A stretch of 58,598 nt of DNA. Origin: Myxococcales bacterium UBA1238. Lineage in GTDB: Bacteria; Myxococcota_A; Bradymonadia; UBA7976; UBA1532. Made by a program: the position numbers and the translations under genes. The DNA lies in contig DBWM01000032.1 of assembly GCA_002309015.1 (NCBI GenBank), positions 746-59,343 of the forward strand. The letters run 5' to 3'. Of this stretch, positions 50,959 to 58,598 are shown piece by piece. The notes under the pieces were generated by a model. It was not told where the DNA came from, searched no databases, and was given only the letters and a program-made list of their open reading frames with translations. Each line of letters begins with the position of its first letter. The stretch's first letter is position 1.

Positions 50959-53892
50959 TTAGCGGACGACGATGACCGAGGAGCTGCCTCCGGGGATCGT
51001 GATCGTGATCTTGCTGCCGTTCAGTTCGTGGGTCGCGTTCCCCATGATGGTGCGCGCTTCGTGACCGGACCAGCCCACGAGATCCAGGCCCACATTGGTG
51101 AACGTGTAGGCATCGCCCCGGTTGATCACGAAAAGGACGCATTCGCTCTGATCATAGCGGGCAAAAATATACTTATCGTATTCGATCCAGAGTTCCCTTC
51201 TCTTCCCCTGAGTGATGGCGGGATGTTCGGCCCTGGCGGTGGCGAGCTGCCGGATCCATTCGCGCAAATCGAGCTGCTGCGCGTTCGGGGTCACGTTTCC
51301 TACGGCGATGTCGCTGTAATCGCTGTCCCAAATCATGTCTCTGCGCATGTCGGGATCGTTTCCGCCGGGGATGGCGACCTCGTCCCCGTTGTAGATGAGG
51401 GGGATCTGCGGCATGCCCATGAGCAGAGTCCAGGCGGCTTTGAGGCGCTGGTAGACGCCTTCATCGGTCTGGGTGGAGGCGATCTGGCATTGATCGGACC
51501 ACTTGCATTCAGAATCCATTGCGGCCCGGGTGACCATGCGGCTCGTATCGTGGCTGCCCAGATAGGCGACGTGCAATGCGGAGGGGGAATAGCGCTCTTC
51601 GCTCAGTTTGATCGCCTGTTCCACCGTGTGGTAGTCGATGCTCCCGTTTAAGATCTCGGGCTCCATGCGGTGGAAGGTGGGGAAATCGAACTGGCCATCG
51701 AGGGCATGCTCGCCTACGTACGCTTCGATCCAACTGTAATCGTTCTCGCCTACGGCGGTCTCACCGATCATCACAACCCGGGTGCCGCCCTGTTCAAACT
51801 TCCGGTTAATCGCAGCGCGCATGTTGTAAACGGCGTTGGTCTCCACATGCTTGACCGCATCAACCCGGAATCCGTCCACACCAAACTCGTCGATCCAATA
51901 CATCGCGTCGGCGATGAACTGCTTCTCGGCTTCGGGGTTCTGCCAGTTGATGTCGGGCAGGTAGGGCGTAAACATGCAATCGAGCGCATGGGAATCCCAG
52001 TCACAGCCTGAGGTGCCGCAGGTGCAGCCGGTCCTGAACCATTCCGGATGCGCGACAAAATACTCGTGCTGTTCATGAATCTGGTTGTTGATGAGATCGA
52101 GCAGTACGCGGATGCCCCTCTTGTGTGCGGCGTCGACGAAGGCCTTGAGCGCCTTCTCTCCACCATAACGGGGTTCGACTTCCCGGCCGGAGATGGGCCA
52201 GTAACCGTGATAGCCGACGATTTGATGGGAACCGCCCGACTCTCCCCATGCGCCTGCAACCTGCTTGTTGACGGGGCTTAACCAGATCGCTTTCGCGCCG
52301 AGGGATTCGAAGTAACCGCTTTCGAGGACCTTCTGAGCCCCTTTGAGATCGCCGCCGTGCCAGTTGACGATGGGCAGGATCCCGCTGTCGTTTACGGGGG
52401 CGTCGTTGGTCTTGTCGCCGTTTGCAAACCGGTCGAGGAAGAGCAGGTAGAGTGCGGTGTCGTGCCAGTTAAACGGTTTTTCTTCGATCCAGAAGATCGA
52501 AGCCACGTCATCCGCTTTGTTTCCGCCGGCATCGGTGGCTTTCACGGTGAGCACATGGCGTCCGGCCGATGCGTTGCCCGAAAGGCTGTAGGTCTGATGC
52601 AGGCTGTCGAATTCACCCTCGATCGCCTGCCCGTCCAAAAGGAACGTCACGTTTGAAACCGCATCGTTGCCCGAACCGCGCACAATGCGCACGGATGTCG
52701 CGTAGGTACCGCCCGATCCCGTCCATTCCGTCTCGATCTTTTGCATCGAGATCTCGGGCTTGGCGCAATCCGGGAAAAGAAATCCGCTGTTCAGGGTGCC
52801 GTCGTCGTATTTGCGATAGATGCTGTTCGGATCGAGCATCCATTCACCGCCCACCACCAGTTTATATGCGGTGATTTCGCCGGGCGTAAAGTTGCCGTCC
52901 GATGCGGAAAGCGTGATCGCCCACTGGTTCGGCCCCACGGATCGCATCGGGTTTGCGGTTGTGGACCAGCCGTTGAACTCGCCCGCAACGTAGGGTTGAG
53001 TGACGCCCTTGTAATTCAGCGTAACCTCGCATTTGCGGAGGTTGGGCCAGCAGAGTTCGTCGTCGCCACAGGTGAAGCCGTCTTCGCAGGGGTTCTCGGT
53101 ACTGCAGGGATCCGTGGAACAGGCCAGGGCGCCGTTGGAGCAGAGGTAGTCCTCAACACAGCCTCTGTCGTTGATGATTTGGGTGCCCCCACACCAGTTG
53201 CACTCGGGGGTCTGGCAGATATCGCCCTTCGGTACGCATAATCCCGTCGTCGTATTGCAGCGCTGCTCGTTTTCATCGCATTGATGCTGATCGGGACAGG
53301 GACCCACTTCGCAGGGATCGATGCCGTTGCTGCAGCGGTATTTTCTGGGCTGACTGCCCTCGACTTCAACGCCGTTGCACCAGTTGCAGGTCGATGGGGA
53401 TTCCCAGCAAAGCAGATCCTCTTCGTGGCAATCAAATCCGTCCCTACAAGGATTGTCAGCGTCGCAGGGTGTGGTCTCGCAGGCTTTGTCGCCGTTGGCG
53501 CAACGGTAATCGACGATGCAACCGGCTTCGTTCTTGATGGGCTCTCCGTGGCACCAGTTGCATTCGGGGGTATCTTCGCATATGGGGCTGCTGCCGTCGG
53601 CTTCTGCGTCTGCGTCGGCATCGATCTCGCTGTCATTGGCATCGGTCTCGCTGTCGGAAACGTCTGAGGCATCCTCATCGCTTCCGCTGTCGCTGCTGCC
53701 GTCACTCGCATCTTCCCTGCTGGCGTCGGTCTCGCTGTCGGAAACGCTCGCATCCACGACGCTGCCGTCTTTGTTCGCATCCGGTAACAAGGCATCGACC
53801 AAAATCTCGACGTCATCCTCACCGCAGGCCCACAAGCCCGCGCTCACCAGCGCCCAGCCTGCGATCGCGCTCAAAAATTTTTGCATGCTCAT
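50959..53892 (-). CDS. secreted GH13-family lipoprotein, copy 3, with triple Cys-rich module
   Basis: 977 residues. Signal GLWACGED (Cys23), Ser/Asp/Glu/Ala linker (about 30-102), three Cys-rich modules with CNWC(H/N/G)G and CRDGFDC-type motifs (about 105-162, 169-219, 226-281), CBM48-like domain (288-370), Ig-like region and GH13 barrel. Nucleophile Asp678 (GFRVDAVKH), acid/base Glu711 (GETAVG) and GSHD are kept, but region I reads DLINNQ (599-604): the conserved His after Asn is Gln604, unlike copies 1 and 2. Activity may be lowered or specificity altered. Start ATG 53892 follows GGAACCCG; ATG 53886 is the alternative. Confidence 0.92.
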   Translation of the reverse strand: MSMQKFLSAIAGWALVSAGLWACGEDDVEILVDALLPDANKDGSVVDASVSDSETDASREDASDGSSDSGSDEDASDVSDSETDANDSEIDADADAEADGSSPICEDTPECNWCHGEPIKNEAGCIVDYRCANGDKACETTPCDADNPCRDGFDCHEEDLLCWESPSTCNWCNGVEVEGSQPRKYRCSNGIDPCEVGPCPDQHQCDENEQRCNTTTGLCVPKGDICQTPECNWCGGTQIINDRGCVEDYLCSNGALACSTDPCSTENPCEDGFTCGDDELCWPNLRKCEVTLNYKGVTQPYVAGEFNGWSTTANPMRSVGPNQWAITLSASDGNFTPGEITAYKLVVGGEWMLDPNSIYRKYDDGTLNSGFLFPDCAKPEISMQKIETEWTGSGGTYATSVRIVRGSGNDAVSNVTFLLDGQAIEGEFDSLHQTYSLSGNASAGRHVLTVKATDAGGNKADDVASIFWIEEKPFNWHDTALYLLFLDRFANGDKTNDAPVNDSGILPIVNWHGGDLKGAQKVLESGYFESLGAKAIWLSPVNKQVAGAWGESGGSHQIVGYHGYWPISGREVEPRYGGEKALKAFVDAAHKRGIRVLLDLINNQIHEQHEYFVAHPEWFRTGCTCGTSGCDWDSHALDCMFTPYLPDINWQNPEAEKQFIADAMYWIDEFGVDGFRVDAVKHVETNAVYNMRAAINRKFEQGGTRVVMIGETAVGENDYSWIEAYVGEHALDGQFDFPTFHRMEPEILNGSIDYHTVEQAIKLSEERYSPSALHVAYLGSHDTSRMVTRAAMDSECKWSDQCQIASTQTDEGVYQRLKAAWTLLMGMPQIPLIYNGDEVAIPGGNDPDMRRDMIWDSDYSDIAVGNVTPNAQQLDLREWIRQLATARAEHPAITQGKRRELWIEYDKYIFARYDQSECVLFVINRGDAYTFTNVGLDLVGWSGHEARTIMGNATHELNGSKITITIPGGSSSVIVVR

Positions 53893-54079
53893 CGGGTTCC
53901 TTGGCTTTCAGGTTCTCAAGCCCAGGCAGCATATCTCAAATGCCCCGTCGGATGCCTTAAAAAAGCTGCAAATTAAGGCCTCATTGGTGGAGAAATCCTG
54001 CGCAACCTCAGGGAACCCTTGAGAAAAGTGGGGCTCTGTGCGACTCTGGCCGCGATTTGGCCTCTAAAGGATTGGATGA

Positions 54080-56185
54080 ATGAAACGCCTTTTTCTCAGC
54101 TCGCTGGCCCTCATGACCGCCTGCGGCGGACAACAGCTCACCGAATCGGCCAGCGATCCTCACGCGACCTGGCAATTGCAGTCGGATGCCGAAAACATCA
54201 CCCAGTTTGCCATCGGCGAAAAAAGCATCTGGGTCTCGAGCAGCCTGGGCATCGGGCATTTTGATCGCCAGACCGGCGCTTACCAGCGGGAGCCCGGCTT
54301 CGAAATCAGCGGCAGGATCGGCATCGCCCTCGATCAGAGCAATCAGCCCTGGCTCGCCCTTCCGCAGGGATTGCTCTCTTACCAAAAAGACGAATGGCAA
54401 CCCTTTAAACAGGGCCTGCTCGGGCGCGGCGTGACCGCTGTGGCGCCCAAATCCGACGGCATCTACGCGGCTCTGCGCGGCGGTGGCCTGGGCTTCATTC
54501 GCGACAACCGCTTCTACCTGCAAAGCTATCGTTACACCGTCAACCAGATGACCGCCGACGGATCCTCCCTTTGGCTCGCCACCGAAGGCATGGGCGCAGT
54601 CGAACTCAAAGACGGCGTCGCCACCGAATTCACCACGGGACAGGGGCTCTGCGACAACCGCATCCTTCAGGTGGCCGCAAAGGGCGATAAGGTCGTGGCG
54701 CTCTGCAAGGATCAGCAAACCCTCGCGATCCGCATCTCGGGGCTCTGGTACCGCTATCGCCTGACGCATCTGGACGGCCCGATCACCCAGGTCGCGCCCT
54801 ATCAGAACGGTTACCTGCTGCAAATCAACGGGCGCATGTGGAAGTTGGATCCCGGCGGTCAGCCCTTGCCGCCCGAATCCAAGGATCCCTTCTTTGAGCC
54901 TCAGGCCCAGTCCACCATCGGGATGCCCGCATTCCACACCAAGAGTTTCTCGGGAAGAAAGGCGATTTATCCTCACATTCAATCTGTAGCCGCATCGCTG
55001 CGAAACGCGCTCTCGGGGAACGGCAGCCTCTCGGCGATCACCATCAAGCGATCCGAGCTCTCGCCCGGGCTTCCCGAAAATGCACCGCTCTTTACGCTGA
55101 GCACCTTCGACTGGCCTGAATCCGTGGGCGATGATTTTGGCGCCTGGGATCTGGACGCCGCAGGCAATCCGTGGGTCAGCCTGCCTTATCGCGGCCTCGT
55201 CGACGTCAGCGGCGGCCAAACCTACACGACCCGAAGCCTCGCCCCCCTCTACGAGCGCGCGCGCATCGCTTTGGGACCCGACGATCTCCCCGTAGTGGCC
55301 ACCCAGACCACCGAACTCCTGATGCTGACGCCCGACGGCTGGACCAAGCGCCAGGTCTCCCCTGCCCTCGATCGCAAGATCTCCGCCGTTCAGACCGACA
55401 AGATGGGCAACCTCTGGGCCGCAGGCACGCAGCTCATCCCCGCCCAGGAAGACGGACAGGCGACCTACATGCTCGAACTTTACAAAGCGCCCAAAGGTCA
55501 GCCGTTCTCGCAGGTGGCTTCGCTGCCTCTGCCCGCCTTCGACGGACCGCCCATCTTCGACAACCCCACCATTTTAAAGAACGGCGATTTCCTGTTCCCC
55601 GCCTTCTGGCTTCTGGGCGATCAGCGGCGCGGCGCGGGGATCATCTTTGTGGATGCGAGCTTAACGAAGCTCGAGCATTGGACGAACAACCTCTTTGGCG
55701 ACGATACCCCGAGCGATACGCCCACGCTCCCCGACGAGACGGTCAACGGCATCCTGCAGACCGATCAGGCGATCTTCATCGCGACCAACGGCGGACTCGC
55801 CCGCATGACCGGCCGTGAAATCCATGTTTACGGCGAAAACGACTTCTTCGAGAGCGAAGAGATCCTCTCGATGGCGATCGATCTCAAGAACCGCCTCTGG
55901 GTGGGCACCCCCGAAGGGCTCGGCGTCTTTAAGGACGGCCGCTGGAAGGGCGCCAAAAACGAAAAGCTGATCAGCAACATCAGCGGGCTCTTCATCGATC
56001 CCGAAGGCTATATTTATGTAGGCAACTCCGAAGGCCTGCTGCGCTCCAACGGCAACCGCTGGAAAACGATCATCGCGCCCGGCAAGATCAACCTGAGCGA
56101 CATCCGCTCCTTTGCCCGCCAAAAAGACGGCACCTTGTGGATGCTGACGCCTCAGGGCCTGGTCCGGACCTCGCAATTCAAATAA
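54080..56185 (+). CDS. beta-propeller-like lipoprotein
   Basis: 701 residues. Lipoprotein signal LALMTACGG (Cys15). The rest is repeats of the two-component-regulator propeller type (SIWVSSSLGIGHFD, SLWLATEGMGAVELKDG, NLWAAGTQLI, RLWVGTPEGLGVFKDGRW, YIYVGNSEGLLRSNGNRW, TLWMLTPQGLVR), enough for about two seven-blade propellers. There is no kinase or output domain and no membrane helix beyond the signal, so it is an exported binding or scaffold protein, not a complete hybrid sensor. AAGGA precedes the ATG. It is divergent from the third amylase gene. Confidence 0.82.
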   Translation: MKRLFLSSLALMTACGGQQLTESASDPHATWQLQSDAENITQFAIGEKSIWVSSSLGIGHFDRQTGAYQREPGFEISGRIGIALDQSNQPWLALPQGLLSYQKDEWQPFKQGLLGRGVTAVAPKSDGIYAALRGGGLGFIRDNRFYLQSYRYTVNQMTADGSSLWLATEGMGAVELKDGVATEFTTGQGLCDNRILQVAAKGDKVVALCKDQQTLAIRISGLWYRYRLTHLDGPITQVAPYQNGYLLQINGRMWKLDPGGQPLPPESKDPFFEPQAQSTIGMPAFHTKSFSGRKAIYPHIQSVAASLRNALSGNGSLSAITIKRSELSPGLPENAPLFTLSTFDWPESVGDDFGAWDLDAAGNPWVSLPYRGLVDVSGGQTYTTRSLAPLYERARIALGPDDLPVVATQTTELLMLTPDGWTKRQVSPALDRKISAVQTDKMGNLWAAGTQLIPAQEDGQATYMLELYKAPKGQPFSQVASLPLPAFDGPPIFDNPTILKNGDFLFPAFWLLGDQRRGAGIIFVDASLTKLEHWTNNLFGDDTPSDTPTLPDETVNGILQTDQAIFIATNGGLARMTGREIHVYGENDFFESEEILSMAIDLKNRLWVGTPEGLGVFKDGRWKGAKNEKLISNISGLFIDPEGYIYVGNSEGLLRSNGNRWKTIIAPGKINLSDIRSFARQKDGTLWMLTPQGLVRTSQFK

Positions 56186-56309
56186 GCCACATCGTTCCCT
56201 CATTCCCGCCCCAAAACGCCCTGGTGCATTGAATCACCAGCCCATTTGCATGAGCGTGCAATTTCTTAAAAACACCCGTCTTGTTCTGGTGCGGCAACGC
56301 CGCCGGCCC

Positions 56310-57947
56310 TTATCTCGTCTTTAACGGCGATTTTTTGGCTTTTGCCTCGACCTTCGTACCTTTGAACATATCCTCTGAAGCATTCTTGGGCACAACCCAG
56401 CTTTTTGGGTAATGGCTGAACGCTTCTGCACCATCAAACATATGGTTCATATCGGTGACGTTCGACGTATCCCAGTGATCGAGGGACTGGTTGAACGAGC
56501 TGGCGTCAGAAAACATCGCGCGCATATCGGTCACGTTTGAAACGTTCCAGTTTTCGAGGGGCTGGTTGAACGAGCTGGCGCCATCAAACATCACGCTCAT
56601 ATCGGTGGTGTTTGATGTATTCCAGTTCCCGAGAGGCTGGTTGAAGGAGTGGGCACCTTCGAACATTCCAAGCATATTGGTGACATTGGACGTATTCCAG
56701 TTCCCGAGAGGCTGGTTGAAAGACTCGGCATGAGCAAACATCCTGCCCATACCGGTGACGTTTGAAACGTCCCAGTTTCCGATCGGCGAGTTAAACGCAG
56801 TGGCTTTATAAAACATCTCGCTCATATCGGTGACGTTTGAAACGTCCCAGTTCCCGAGCGGCTGGTTGAAAGACTCGGCGTCCTGAAACATCTCGCGCAT
56901 ATCGGTCACGTTTGATGTATTCCAGTTCCCGAGCGGCTGGTTGAAGGATTGGGCACCCTCGAACATTCCAAGCATAGTGGTGACTTTGGACGTATTCCAG
57001 TTCCCGAGCGGCTGGTTGAAAGATTGGGCACCCGAAAACATCCTGCCCATATCGGTGACGTTTGATGTATTCCAGTTCCCGAGCGGCTGGTTGAAAGATG
57101 TGGCAAACCAAAACATCCCGCCCATATCGGTGACGTTTGCCACGTTCCACTGATCGAGCGGCTGATTGAATAACCTGGCACCGTCGAACATGTAGCTCAT
57201 ATGGGTGACGTTCGAAACGTCCCAATGCCCGATCGGCTGGTTGAACGAGACGGCACTCATAAACATCGCGCTCATGTCTTTCACCTGACTGAGATCCGGA
57301 CTGGCTTCGGGCAGCTTTTCGAGCGCATGACAACTTGCGGCAAACTTTCTCATACTCTTCCACGGTACGTTGCCAAAGCTGTCGATCGAGACGACGGCAT
57401 CCTGCCTGTGATCCGTGTCATCCGTTTCGTCCGGTAGATTGCACTCAGAGGATCGTTCTGCATCCGGAGTCTTGCGGTCGCAATCTTTATTCGCTTCTCT
57501 TCTGGCGCATAAAAACATCCCGGGGATTTCACCGCGCACAGCGATCTGATGCCTGCCCGAGTCCTTTTTGTAGACGCACCTCTTGTTCTCCGTCAGGCCC
57601 TTGTATTCAAATTCGCCGTCCCCCTCGCAGTCGAGGTCATATTTGACGGGATATTTTCCCCCCACCGAATTCATCGCGACGAGGATTTCGATTTGATCGC
57701 TCTTAGCATCAAAATCTGTCGTGATCGTATATTTAAAGATGCCATCATCAGAGGCTTTTGCGGCGACTGCGGTGGGTGCGACTGCGGTGGGTGCAGCTGG
57801 AGCGGCTGACGGTTCAGCGACCACAGGGGCGGCAGCATTATCAGCTTGGACCGGGTCTGCGGATTTCGGGGCTTCTTGCTTTGTGCAGCTGCTGACGAGC
57901 GCGATCGAAGTGAGGGAGAACAATGCGAGAGACGTGAGGTTTTTCAT
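56310..57947 (-). CDS. BspA-like (DUF285) repeat lipoprotein
   Basis: 545 residues. Signal ending IALVSSCTK (Cys21), an Ala/Pro/Val linker (about 25-64), a domain of about 70-220 with several Cys (PGMFLCARREANKDC), then 11 exact-length 25-residue repeats (225-499) of the form MxxMFxxAxxFNQPLxxW(N/D)xSNVTx, a degenerate cap (500-524) and a basic tail. These DUF285/BspA-like leucine-rich-type repeats make extended surface solenoids that bind host or matrix proteins. No strong ribosome site before ATG 57947. A homologous gene lies just upstream. Confidence 0.92.
   Translation of the reverse strand: MKNLTSLALFSLTSIALVSSCTKQEAPKSADPVQADNAAAPVVAEPSAAPAAPTAVAPTAVAAKASDDGIFKYTITTDFDAKSDQIEILVAMNSVGGKYPVKYDLDCEGDGEFEYKGLTENKRCVYKKDSGRHQIAVRGEIPGMFLCARREANKDCDRKTPDAERSSECNLPDETDDTDHRQDAVVSIDSFGNVPWKSMRKFAASCHALEKLPEASPDLSQVKDMSAMFMSAVSFNQPIGHWDVSNVTHMSYMFDGARLFNQPLDQWNVANVTDMGGMFWFATSFNQPLGNWNTSNVTDMGRMFSGAQSFNQPLGNWNTSKVTTMLGMFEGAQSFNQPLGNWNTSNVTDMREMFQDAESFNQPLGNWDVSNVTDMSEMFYKATAFNSPIGNWDVSNVTGMGRMFAHAESFNQPLGNWNTSNVTNMLGMFEGAHSFNQPLGNWNTSNTTDMSVMFDGASSFNQPLENWNVSNVTDMRAMFSDASSFNQSLDHWDTSNVTDMNHMFDGAEAFSHYPKSWVVPKNASEDMFKGTKVEAKAKKSPLKTR
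56451..57275 (-). repeat. eleven tandem 75-bp repeats
   Basis: DNA encoding residues 225-499 of the BspA-like protein: 11 units of exactly 75 bp without a frameshift. Repeats 3, 4, 5, 8 and 9 share GNWNTS and are the most alike, including the MLGMFEGA pair (units 5 and 9), which suggests duplication of a block of about four units. Confidence 0.9.
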
Positions 57948-57980
57948 TGGTCTTACCTGCTGATGATGTCCATCAAGTGA

Positions 57981-58598
57981 TCACTGAATGCACGTAAACT
58001 GTGGATAAATCAAGTTTTGTGGGTAATGGCGCAAGGCATCGTCACCCGTAAACATTCCACGACAACGGGTGACGCTGGACACGTCCCAGGCATCGAGCGA
58101 CTGGTTAAACGATTTGGCCCCCCCAAACATGTCGCTCATATCGGTGACGTTCGACACATCCCAATAACCGAGCGGCTGGTTGAAAGACTTGGCGAAAAAA
58201 AACATCCTGCTCATGTTGGCAACGTTTGACACGTTCCACTTCTCGAGCGGCTGGTTAAACGATGCAGTGAGTGAAAACATGTCGCTCATATCGGTGACGT
58301 TCGACACGTCCCATGCATCGAGCGGCTGGTTGAACGATTTGGCGCCCCAAAACATCCCGCTCATATCTTTTACTTGCCTCAAATCAGGACTGCCTTCAGG
58401 AAGTTTGTTGAGTGCTTCACAATCTGCGGCAAATAAATGCATGCTCTTCCACGGTAGATTGCCCCAGCTGTCAATCGAGACAACCGCATTTTTGCTGTAC
58501 TCATTAAAACTTCGAAACGGCGCATTGTGTCGCCCGTGATTACATGGTCCGTCAAACGGACAACCCGGATTCCTGGCGCATAAAAACATCCCGGGGAT
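57981..58598 (-). CDS. second BspA-like (DUF285) protein, N-terminus outside window
   Basis: At least 205 residues; the frame runs off the right edge (IPGMFLCARNPGC matches IPGMFLCARRE of the previous gene, so the true start is well beyond 58598). It keeps the same pre-repeat domain (NAVVSIDSWGNLPWKSM), four 25-residue repeats and a degenerate cap ending LIYPQFTCIQ. The repeat count is four against eleven in the neighbour. The gap to the next gene is about 33 bases, so the pair may be co-transcribed. Confidence 0.88.
   Translation of the reverse strand: MPGMFLCARNPGCPFDGPCNHGRHNAPFRSFNEYSKNAVVSIDSWGNLPWKSMHLFAADCEALNKLPEGSPDLRQVKDMSGMFWGAKSFNQPLDAWDVSNVTDMSDMFSLTASFNQPLEKWNVSNVANMSRMFFFAKSFNQPLGYWDVSNVTDMSDMFGGAKSFNQSLDAWDVSSVTRCRGMFTGDDALRHYPQNLIYPQFTCIQ

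Noticed and set aside
56221..56267. CTGGTG-N8-CACCAG and TTGCA-N6-TGCAA hairpins after the propeller gene as terminators
   Set aside because: Short stems and no proper U-tract; kept as unassigned.
56451..57275. Regular 75-bp repeats as a possible CRISPR array
   Set aside because: The units are contiguous without spacers and encode in-frame 25-residue DUF285 repeats.
1..58598. tRNA, rRNA, transposase, integrase or att sites
   Set aside because: No T-loop or anticodon-stem patterns and no transposase or integrase motifs were seen on either strand by eye; a dedicated scan would be needed to exclude small RNAs.

Overview
The window looks like the chromosome of a Gram-negative, predatory- or gut-type deltaproteobacterium, most likely a Myxococcota-like lineage. 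Reasons: an outer-membrane efflux set (MacA/TolC), an OmpA lipoprotein, two Ser/Thr kinases of PknB type, an FHA-GAF sigma54 activator, a PP2C-cNMP fusion, a MopE-type calcium-binding motif, a YlxR-L7Ae fusion, and at least ten secreted lipoproteins with Asp/Ser/Gly-rich linkers. The DNA is moderately GC-rich with strong codon bias, which creates long antisense shadow ORFs. No tRNA, rRNA, IS element, phage or CRISPR array was seen. The species cannot be fixed from sequence alone.

Layout. 1-1829 (-): 5' part of pyruvate phosphate dikinase. 1830-2536: non-coding, with a sigma54-type promoter, upstream direct repeats and a dyad in front of comM-recA (2537-5244, +). 5246-12845 (-): the translation operon rimP-nusA-ylxR/L7Ae-infB-rbfA-truB, separated by a terminator from a PP2C-cNMP phosphatase gene and a coupled membrane-anchored protein (12976-15150, -). 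15384-19927 (+): macA, ABC ATPase, permease and tolC, tightly coupled. 20108-27335: an unknown lipoprotein, an unknown protein with a Cys-rich tail coupled to a metallophosphoesterase, a soluble Ser/Thr kinase overlapping that phosphoesterase tail to tail, a small lipoprotein, a coiled-coil protein with an OmpA lipoprotein, and a single-domain response regulator. 27465-32066 (+): membrane Ser/Thr kinase with PEGA domain, TPR membrane protein, and FHA-GAF-sigma54 activator, abutting genes that look like one signalling operon. 32218-38667: collagen-like lipoprotein, glycosyltransferase, membrane sulfatase, and salvage genes tdk and hpt. 38801-45343: prfC, secreted LTD/endonuclease I, a RelA/SpoT-like-fold protein preceded by a 45-residue membrane protein, an M16 protease and a PAP2 phosphatase.

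45344-45861 carries no gene but holds about nine degenerate repeat units spaced about 43 bp apart, the most unusual non-coding structure in the window. 45862-53892 (-) is a tandem family of three secreted GH13 amylase-like lipoproteins that share leaders and 3' ends but have progressively longer N-terminal linkers. 54080-56185 (+) is a beta-propeller-like lipoprotein. 56310-58598 (-) holds two tandem BspA-like (DUF285) 25-residue-repeat proteins; the second runs off the window.

Functionally, the accessory half is a surface and secretion toolkit (starch breakdown, nuclease, sulfatase, repeat proteins) with Ser/Thr-kinase and sigma54 signalling. The nuclease, ComM, RecA, Tdk and Hpt would fit together in uptake and reuse of external DNA and nucleosides, but that link is inference.
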